In this document: positions 59,008 through 64,000 of the stretch, one piece after another
Layout of the letters: each line of letters begins with the position of its first letter
Numbering within the stretch: the first letter of the stretch is position 1
DNA from: Taibaiella sp.
GTDB lineage: Bacteria; Bacteroidota; Bacteroidia; Chitinophagales; Chitinophagaceae
DNA length: 64,000 bases
Reading direction: 5' to 3'
Assembly (NCBI GenBank): GCA_019638495.1
Contig: JAHBTQ010000010.1
Location: 1-64,000 of the forward strand
The notes under the pieces: model-generated
Databases searched by the model: none
Told to the model about the DNA's origin: nothing
Seen by the model: only the letters and a program-made list of their open reading frames with translations
Translations under genes and position numbers: made by a program

Positions 59008-60606
59008 TCACAAAGTTTTAGAAGTGTTGGTCGCCGCGTCTGCCGGGGCCTGATGGATCCTGATGTAGATAAGGGCTGTAGTTTCACCTTTGTGAGCCTT
59101 GAACCGGAGACTGTAGCGTTTGGGGTCGAAACCGACGGGGTATTGGATGTCAGTTGTTTCGGCATTGTCAACTATCACGTAATCAGTGCTATGGGTGATG
59201 TTCGCAGATATATTAGTGAATTTCTCCGGGCTTGATCGGAATCCTGTTTTGGGGTCGGCAAGGTGAATCCGTTCAAAAAAGGATGGCGCGCAAATGTTGG
59301 CCCGGTAAAGCGAATTTTTTTCCATGAATTTTACCACTGCACTTTGTACCCACATACGGTCGAACTCGACAAAGTGTCGATTATTAAGTGTTAAAGGAAG
59401 GGGGATAAGCAGGATTATTGCATACCGCAGCGGTTTTCGCATCCCCGTCTTTTTCATGAGCCACAAGGCCAGAACGGGTGTGAGTACTACTTGAATCAGC
59501 AGCAAGGAGGGAAACAGGTATCGTTTTTCGAAGAAGTTTACGCAGCAAAAATACAAGTACACCGAGGCGCAGATCAATGCTGTCTGGAGGAACAGTGCGT
59601 TGTTTGATGAAAGCGAAACCGTAATGCGGTGCGTGTAGCGAATTGCCAGTGCTATGCAGAATATTGGGAACGCATAAAAGATGGCATCCTTATACGAGAA
59701 TAAGTGCATGTTGGCGAAAAGTGCTGCGACGAATAGAGCAGGCGCCAGGTATTTCTTTTGTCTTGAAGTGAAAAATACGACAAGGCACAAAGTGGGAATT
59801 AAAATAGTCAGGTACGATTCTCCTGATTCTGAGAATATAAATCTAAGACTTTGCTGAAGCTTGTCCAGCGTGCTAAGTATCCCCGGTGCAATGCTCTCGA
59901 TGTGGTTTGGGTAAAGATACCAGCCCATTAGGTGCTTCTGAAGTAGCAGGAAAATGAGAAGTACTGAGGCAGGTAAGGTGGCGATTGGCCATGCAGTTTT
60001 TAATTGCATTAGCTGTTTGCGTTGGCGCCATACTTCAATGCCACATATTGCAAGCCAAATGGCTATGCCGCTTTCCTTTGTCAGGACAAGTAATGTCAGG
60101 GCGATGGATGCTTTTCTGTAACTACCCGCAGCATAAAGATGTATGGAAAGTAAGGCAAGCCCACCAAGGAGAATATCGTTCAATACAAAAGTTGAGGCCA
60201 TGAAGAACTCGTGGGTGGATAGTAAAACCAGTACTGCGAGCAATGCGGTCTCATCATCAAACCTTTTTGCCAGGACGTAGAATACTAACAATGCGAGTCC
60301 TATCGAAAGTGTTAGAGACATGAGGTGCATCGAAAAATTCGTAGGCCCCGCAACGTTCATCCAGAGCGCATACATTGCATGAAAAATGAGTGGATGTCCT
60401 CTTGAAAGCTCGGGCGGAATGGCGTTCGGCATTATGCTTGCACCATGCTCATACATCGAGAATATAGCGGGCGCATAGACCCAGCTTTCGTCCCAGTAGA
60501 ACGCGTAGTGCAGCAAAGGAATCTTTAGTAGAATAAAGACAAGCAAGGCTACGTACAGCAGGGTACGTGAGCTAAGAGAGGGGCTGGGCATACCAGGTAA
60601 ACCCAT
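59008..60606 (-). CDS. GT39-like (ArnT/PMT) membrane glycosyltransferase
   Basis: A 532-residue membrane protein with about twelve helices. The GT-C acidic site is FYWDESWVYAP (residues 36-46), and a second conserved block is PELSRGHPLIFHAMYALW with a histidine. These are typical of GT39/ArnT-type enzymes that transfer sugar from lipid-linked donors to lipids or proteins outside the membrane. The last 110 residues form a soluble domain with YVIVDNAE. It is in an operon with the upstream MBL-fold gene (18 bases apart). Confidence 0.83.
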   Translation of the reverse strand: MGLPGMPSPSLSSRTLLYVALLVFILLKIPLLHYAFYWDESWVYAPAIFSMYEHGASIMPNAIPPELSRGHPLIFHAMYALWMNVAGPTNFSMHLMSLTLSIGLALLVFYVLAKRFDDETALLAVLVLLSTHEFFMASTFVLNDILLGGLALLSIHLYAAGSYRKASIALTLLVLTKESGIAIWLAICGIEVWRQRKQLMQLKTAWPIATLPASVLLIFLLLQKHLMGWYLYPNHIESIAPGILSTLDKLQQSLRFIFSESGESYLTILIPTLCLVVFFTSRQKKYLAPALFVAALFANMHLFSYKDAIFYAFPIFCIALAIRYTHRITVSLSSNNALFLQTALICASVYLYFCCVNFFEKRYLFPSLLLIQVVLTPVLALWLMKKTGMRKPLRYAIILLIPLPLTLNNRHFVEFDRMWVQSAVVKFMEKNSLYRANICAPSFFERIHLADPKTGFRSSPEKFTNISANITHSTDYVIVDNAETTDIQYPVGFDPKRYSLRFKAHKGETTALIYIRIHQAPADAATNTSKTL

Positions 60607-60624
60607 GCAAAATTTATGCCAAAT

Positions 60625-61941
60625 CTATGCTTCCATTCTTTTTAGCTGATAGAAAAGCTGGTTAAGGCCACCTTGCATCCTGGCCCTGACGAATGCAATG
60701 TTGTCTTTAGTAAAGAGATATTTCAGTTTCAGATACATCTCGGCATTATTCAGAGAGGTGACGATCCTGTACCATTTCCACACACCGTGTTTGCTCTTTA
60801 TGCGAAACCGGGCGCCCACACCCATGGTTTGCAGTCCCCATGTGGTTTCAAAAGAGAAGTGTAGTGGCTGAGAATAGATTTCCAGATCAAAGTCGGTGCC
60901 CTTATCTATTTCTTTCAGTTCCCCTGTATACAGGCACAACTCCACTGTTTTGCCCAGGTCAGGTATCCTTACAATGACCGGCTGTAGCTTCTTGAGTATC
61001 CACCGTGGAAATTTTGTGTGAAGCTGTTCGGATCGCTTTTTCAGGGCTTCATGGATCTTGTCAAGTTGAATGAGCGGCGGTGTGTCAATGATCTTTTCGC
61101 CATGCGCGTACATGTCATCATACTTCGCAATTGACTCAATGGTATTGTGCGCCTCAGGATGGTCTGTATCAAGTGTTTCGCCGGCGAACAGCACGATCAT
61201 TCCCAGATTTTCTTTGTGAAACCGGTCATAGACCTTGCCGGGAGTATTGCCAAAGTCATTCATGTACTTGTTGTCTTCTGTACAGAAGTACAGATTGCTG
61301 GCGAAGGGAATAGAGTATTTTGCGCCCAGGTCGCGATGGTTCTCGATCATGTTGTTGATGATCGTTTGTGCAGTTCCCGGCAGGTGATTCTCATAATCGT
61401 AGAAGCCGTTGTATCCTGCCATAGAGAACTGATTAAAGACGTAATCGACTTTTCCGAGGTCTTTAAGGAAGTTCTTGCAGTCAATGGCATTTGCCTCACA
61501 GTCATTTAGATTCAGTAATGTGCAGCCTTTGTTGAGTACAGCCAGGGAAGAGTCCATCTGACCTATCTGGGAAACGTAGACTCTTGTCTCCGCTGTTACT
61601 GGATATATTTTGCGGTTATCAAGTAGCCTGATGTTTTTGAACCCCAGTTTGCGAAATGCGTTAGGCATCTTGTCGGTATTGTTCTTCTGGAATAACAGTA
61701 TGACACGGTCTTTGAATGCCTGTGGAAACGACTTGAGGGTTGGAATATGAAAGTGGTCCGGGTGTTCGTGTGAGATCCAGAGATGGTCTACCTGATCCAG
61801 CATACTGTTGTCCCATGCGGACGCGGGTAACAATTTCCATGCGTCGTTGAATGCTGTACCCATATACCATGGGTCAGTAAGGATGGTGCAATCAGAAGTC
61901 TTAATAAGCAGCGACGCTTGAGATATAAAAGTTACTTTCAT
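60625..61941 (-). CDS. MBL-fold protein, CMAH-like but without a Rieske domain
   Basis: A 438-residue protein. An MBL-type fold begins at residue 1 (TFISQASLLIKTSDCTILTDPW) with the metal motif H58-E-H60-P-D62-H63 (LWISHEHPDHFH). The central region, with PFASNLYFCTEDNKYMND, resembles the corresponding segment of CMP-N-acetylneuraminate hydroxylase (CMAH), but the N-terminal Rieske cluster domain of CMAH is missing. The C-terminal 100 residues (from about 330) are a separate beta-rich unit ending LFYQLKRMEA. A hydrolase of a lipid or glycan is plausible; the substrate is unknown. It heads an operon with GT39 and has a TATCTTTG box upstream. Confidence 0.75.
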   Translation of the reverse strand: MKVTFISQASLLIKTSDCTILTDPWYMGTAFNDAWKLLPASAWDNSMLDQVDHLWISHEHPDHFHIPTLKSFPQAFKDRVILLFQKNNTDKMPNAFRKLGFKNIRLLDNRKIYPVTAETRVYVSQIGQMDSSLAVLNKGCTLLNLNDCEANAIDCKNFLKDLGKVDYVFNQFSMAGYNGFYDYENHLPGTAQTIINNMIENHRDLGAKYSIPFASNLYFCTEDNKYMNDFGNTPGKVYDRFHKENLGMIVLFAGETLDTDHPEAHNTIESIAKYDDMYAHGEKIIDTPPLIQLDKIHEALKKRSEQLHTKFPRWILKKLQPVIVRIPDLGKTVELCLYTGELKEIDKGTDFDLEIYSQPLHFSFETTWGLQTMGVGARFRIKSKHGVWKWYRIVTSLNNAEMYLKLKYLFTKDNIAFVRARMQGGLNQLFYQLKRMEA

Positions 61942-61992
61942 TTATTCGATTTTTCAGGCAATGAACTATGGGTGGGTTTGCGTTTTATTTCC

Positions 61993-62000
61993 CAAAGATA
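61993..62000 (-). promoter_or_regulatory. -7 promoter box of the MBL-GT39 operon
   Basis: Minus-strand TATCTTTG, 51 bases upstream of the ATG at 61941. Confidence 0.45.
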
Positions 62001-62072
62001 GTCAGCCCTTGCCGGGAATTATATGATGTTTGTCACAACATGTAGTGCAGGAAGTCGCAAGTAGATTTAAAA

Positions 62073-62104
62073 TTTGCCTACCTACTAAAAGGTAGGTACA
62101 TTTG
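62073..62104 (+). promoter_or_regulatory. Promoter and palindromic operator of tetR
   Basis: A -33 TTTG (62073-62076), a 20-base spacer and a -7 TACATTTG (62097-62104) make a full promoter. The spacer contains the palindrome TACCTAC-N6-GTAGGTA (62079-62098), a typical TetR site overlapping the -7 box. Autoregulation is therefore likely. Confidence 0.7.
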
Positions 62105-62108
62105 TCAG

Positions 62109-62660
62109 GTGACTACCAGGGATAGAATTGTTGCATTGGCAGACGACCTCATCAGGGATCGCGGCATAAATGCTTTCAGTTTTGCAGACATTTCGGAAGA
62201 AATGGGGATCAAGAACGCCTCCGTTCACTATTATTTCCCGACAAAGTCCAGTTTATGCCTTGCCGTAATTAAGCGTCAGCAGGTGGCATTAGAAGAAATG
62301 ATCTCGCTGGCAAAAAAGTCGGCTCCTCTTGATCGTTTAGAGCAATATATGTCCATTTATGACCGGTCGAAAGAGGCCGACCGTGTGTGCCTGGTTGGCT
62401 CCCTTGCGCCCGACTTGCATACGCTGAATGAAGATATCAGGGTGGCACTTAAAGAAGTGGCGGCCCGTATACTGGAGTGGGTAACGGAAATATTGGAGGA
62501 AGGAAGGGATGAAGGTGTGTTTAGGTTTGGCGGTAACGCCAGGAGTCGTGCATTGCTAATTGTCACAAACATGCTTGCTTCCCTTCAGTTAACAAGGCTC
62601 ACTAAAAGCGAGGATTTTAGCATCATTAAAAAATCAATCATTAAAGACCTGACCTCATGA
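62109..62660 (+). CDS. TetR/AcrR-family repressor
   Basis: A 183-residue regulator. The helix-turn-helix is TTRDRIVALADDLIRDRGINAFSFADISEEMGIKNASVHYYFPTKSSLC (residues 2-50). The ligand-binding half (51-183) has MISLAKKS, YMSIYDRSK and VCLVGSLAPDLHTLN, like the YxaF/AcrR group whose ligands are often acyl or aromatic compounds. The GTG start at 62109 lies four bases after the -7 box, so the mRNA is leaderless; no in-frame ATG occurs until residue 32. It overlaps the FabF-like gene by four bases and probably controls that gene. Confidence 0.9.
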   Translation: MTTRDRIVALADDLIRDRGINAFSFADISEEMGIKNASVHYYFPTKSSLCLAVIKRQQVALEEMISLAKKSAPLDRLEQYMSIYDRSKEADRVCLVGSLAPDLHTLNEDIRVALKEVAARILEWVTEILEEGRDEGVFRFGGNARSRALLIVTNMLASLQLTRLTKSEDFSIIKKSIIKDLTS

Positions 62661-63898
62661 CGAGAGTAGTAGTAACCGGCCTGGGCGCTTTGACGCCGAT
62701 AGGTAACGACGTATCAACTTTCTGGACAAACGCTGTAAATGGAACAAGTGGCGCAGCAACGATCACTCGCTTTGATCCGACATTATTCAAGAATAGGTTT
62801 GCCTGTGAAGTGAAGGGCTACACGCCTGAAAAATACCTGGACCGCAACGAGATAAAACGAAGTGATACGTTCACACAGTATGCGCTGTACGTGGCATCTG
62901 AGGCGCTGGCTGATAGTGGGCTGGATATTTCAAAAATGGATCCTTTTGAAATTGGCGTGATATGGGGCTCGGGGCAGGGAGGTATGGAAACATTTGAGCA
63001 GGAGGTGAAAGAGTATGCCCGTGGAAATGGAACCCCCAGATTCAGCCCGTTTTTTGTGCCGAGGCTGATCACGAATATGGCATCTGGAATGATATCGATG
63101 AAGTTCGGTTTGATGGGTATAAACTACACGGCAGTATCAGCGTGTGCTACTTCCAACACAGCTATCATGGATGCATACAATTACATAAGGCTTGGTAAGG
63201 CAAAAGTGTTTGTAACCGGTGGGTCGGAGTCGCCCATTACCGAGGCGTCTATGGGTGGCTTTTCTTCGATGAAGGCCATGTCTGCGCGCAATGATGACCC
63301 CGCGAGTGCCTCAAGGCCATTTGATGTGCATCGCGACGGTTTTGTGATGGGTGAGGGGGCAGGCGCGCTGATACTTGAGGAATATGAACATGCGCGTGCG
63401 CGCGGTGCGCGAATCTATGCAGAGGTAGTAGGGGCCGCGATGACGGCTGATGCCTATCATATGACGGCCACACATCCTGAGGGGCTGGGTGCGGCTCATG
63501 CAATGAACAGTGCACTGAAGGAGGCGGGTATAAGCCCTGCTGAAGTTGACTACCTGAATGCACATGCAACATCAACACCTGTAGGGGACATCAGCGAGGT
63601 GAAGGCTATTCTGAAAACGTTTGGTGCGGACCCGAGAAATCTTTCGATAAGCGGTACGAAATCTATGACCGGGCATCTGCTTGGTGGTGCCGGTGCTATA
63701 GAGAGCATTCTATGTATAAAGGCAATCAACAACAACATCGTTCCGCCAACCATAAACACTACTGAAATTGATGCAGAGATACCCGGCAGCCTTGATATTG
63801 TGATAGGTGCCGCAAGGGAAAGGCGGGTGGACATAGCAATGAACAATACATTTGGGTTCGGCGGACATAATTCAATAGTCGTTTATCGGAGGATATAG
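62657..63898 (+). CDS. Beta-ketoacyl-ACP synthase II (FabF-like)
   Basis: A 413-residue condensing enzyme. The Cys-His-His triad is C163 (SACATSNTA), H303 (NAHATSTPVGD) and H340 (SMTGHLLGG), as in FabF-type KAS II enzymes; the GVIWGSGQGGMETFE and NNTFGFGGHNS blocks match. It extends acyl-ACP chains, either in general fatty acid synthesis or in a special lipid or polyketide pathway. Being under a private TetR repressor and not in a fab cluster argues for a dedicated pathway. The adjoining downstream genes lie beyond the window edge. Confidence 0.92.
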   Translation: MTRVVVTGLGALTPIGNDVSTFWTNAVNGTSGAATITRFDPTLFKNRFACEVKGYTPEKYLDRNEIKRSDTFTQYALYVASEALADSGLDISKMDPFEIGVIWGSGQGGMETFEQEVKEYARGNGTPRFSPFFVPRLITNMASGMISMKFGLMGINYTAVSACATSNTAIMDAYNYIRLGKAKVFVTGGSESPITEASMGGFSSMKAMSARNDDPASASRPFDVHRDGFVMGEGAGALILEEYEHARARGARIYAEVVGAAMTADAYHMTATHPEGLGAAHAMNSALKEAGISPAEVDYLNAHATSTPVGDISEVKAILKTFGADPRNLSISGTKSMTGHLLGGAGAIESILCIKAINNNIVPPTINTTEIDAEIPGSLDIVIGAARERRVDIAMNNTFGFGGHNSIVVYRRI

Positions 63899-63943
63899 GA
63901 ATGGCCTGATTGCATACGGTGAAATGGCAAGCCGAAGCAAATC

Positions 63944-64000
63944 ATGTATAGCCCAAGAAAATTGGTGGAGAGCGTTGGTTTCGTAAATTGCCGATTGATA
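63944..64000 (+). other. Possible start of the next gene (cut by the window edge)
   Basis: An ATG at 63944 opens 19 codons without stop, beginning MYSPRKLVESVGF, up to the window end, 45 bases after the FabF stop. Too short to judge; chance is possible. A competing frame from ATG 63924 closes after 20 codons. Confidence 0.25.

Noticed and set aside
62657-63898. A flexirubin or aryl-polyene cluster at the right edge.
   Set aside because: Only one condensing enzyme is visible; no dehydratase, ammonia-lyase or acyltransferase gene lies in the window.
1-64000. tRNA, rRNA or tmRNA genes.
   Set aside because: No T-loop GTTCGAATC-type words with matching acceptor stems were found by reading both strands; a short tRNA could still be missed.

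Overview
The window is chromosomal DNA from a member of the Bacteroidota, most likely a Chitinophagales-type organism. Four lines of evidence point there: several secreted proteins end in type IX secretion (T9SS) sorting domains of type A or type B; many genes carry the Bacteroidota -7 box TAnnTTTG and lack Shine-Dalgarno sequences; the thioredoxin/DUF proteins, O-antigen ligase, TolB-barrel and M13/M16 peptidases are typical of the phylum; and no rRNA, tRNA, CRISPR array or phage was seen. The genus cannot be fixed from this sequence alone.

Layout. 1-6 kb: the tail of a T9SS cargo protein, a GT-C-like membrane protein, a VOC/thioredoxin/DUF5362 operon and a large T9SS cargo protein. 6-9 kb: pruA and a YugP-type metallopeptidase. 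9.2-12.5 kb: an arsenic operon, arsR-arsC-arsM-aquaporin-DUF2490, with two palindromic operators. 13-18 kb: an ALDH7-type dehydrogenase, a porin and an OmpR-type regulator. 18.6-24 kb: superoxide dismutase, an AIM24 protein, ilvE, a LysR regulator with OxyR cysteines at positions 199 and 208, and an L,D-transpeptidase. 24-25 kb: a DUF6922/AbiEii pair. 25-39 kb: housekeeping and envelope genes, namely an MBL hydrolase, a TolB-barrel fusion, an O-antigen ligase, dprA, ferredoxin/acyl-CoA reductase, a type B T9SS giant, nitronate monooxygenase and an M16 peptidase.

39-41.6 kb is the most unusual stretch. Three same-orientation copies of a roughly 165-base double-hairpin repeat are interleaved with small, AT-rich, mostly secreted orphan genes. 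One of these is a T9SS cargo gene cut off exactly where a repeat begins, and its intact relative lies at 4267-5976. I treat this as a candidate repeat-bounded cassette array or mobile element family. 41.7-49 kb: fbp, a class A beta-lactamase-like hydrolase, a SanA protein, an M13 peptidase, a DUF1272 protein, a YoeB toxin-antitoxin pair and an acetyltransferase. 49-53 kb: two more T9SS cargo genes; the second is flanked by 138-base direct repeats. 53-64 kb: a glycan/lipid envelope district with a TMTC-like glycosyltransferase, an amino acid permease, GT2, GT39, a CMAH-like MBL protein and a TetR/FabF-like operon running toward the right edge.

The genes work together in recognisable groups: arsenic detoxification (reduction, methylation, arsenite channel, one repressor), oxidative defence (SOD, OxyR), amino acid metabolism (PruA, ALDH7, IlvE, permease), T9SS surface proteins, and surface glycan synthesis. 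All functional names come from motifs read by eye; no database search was run.
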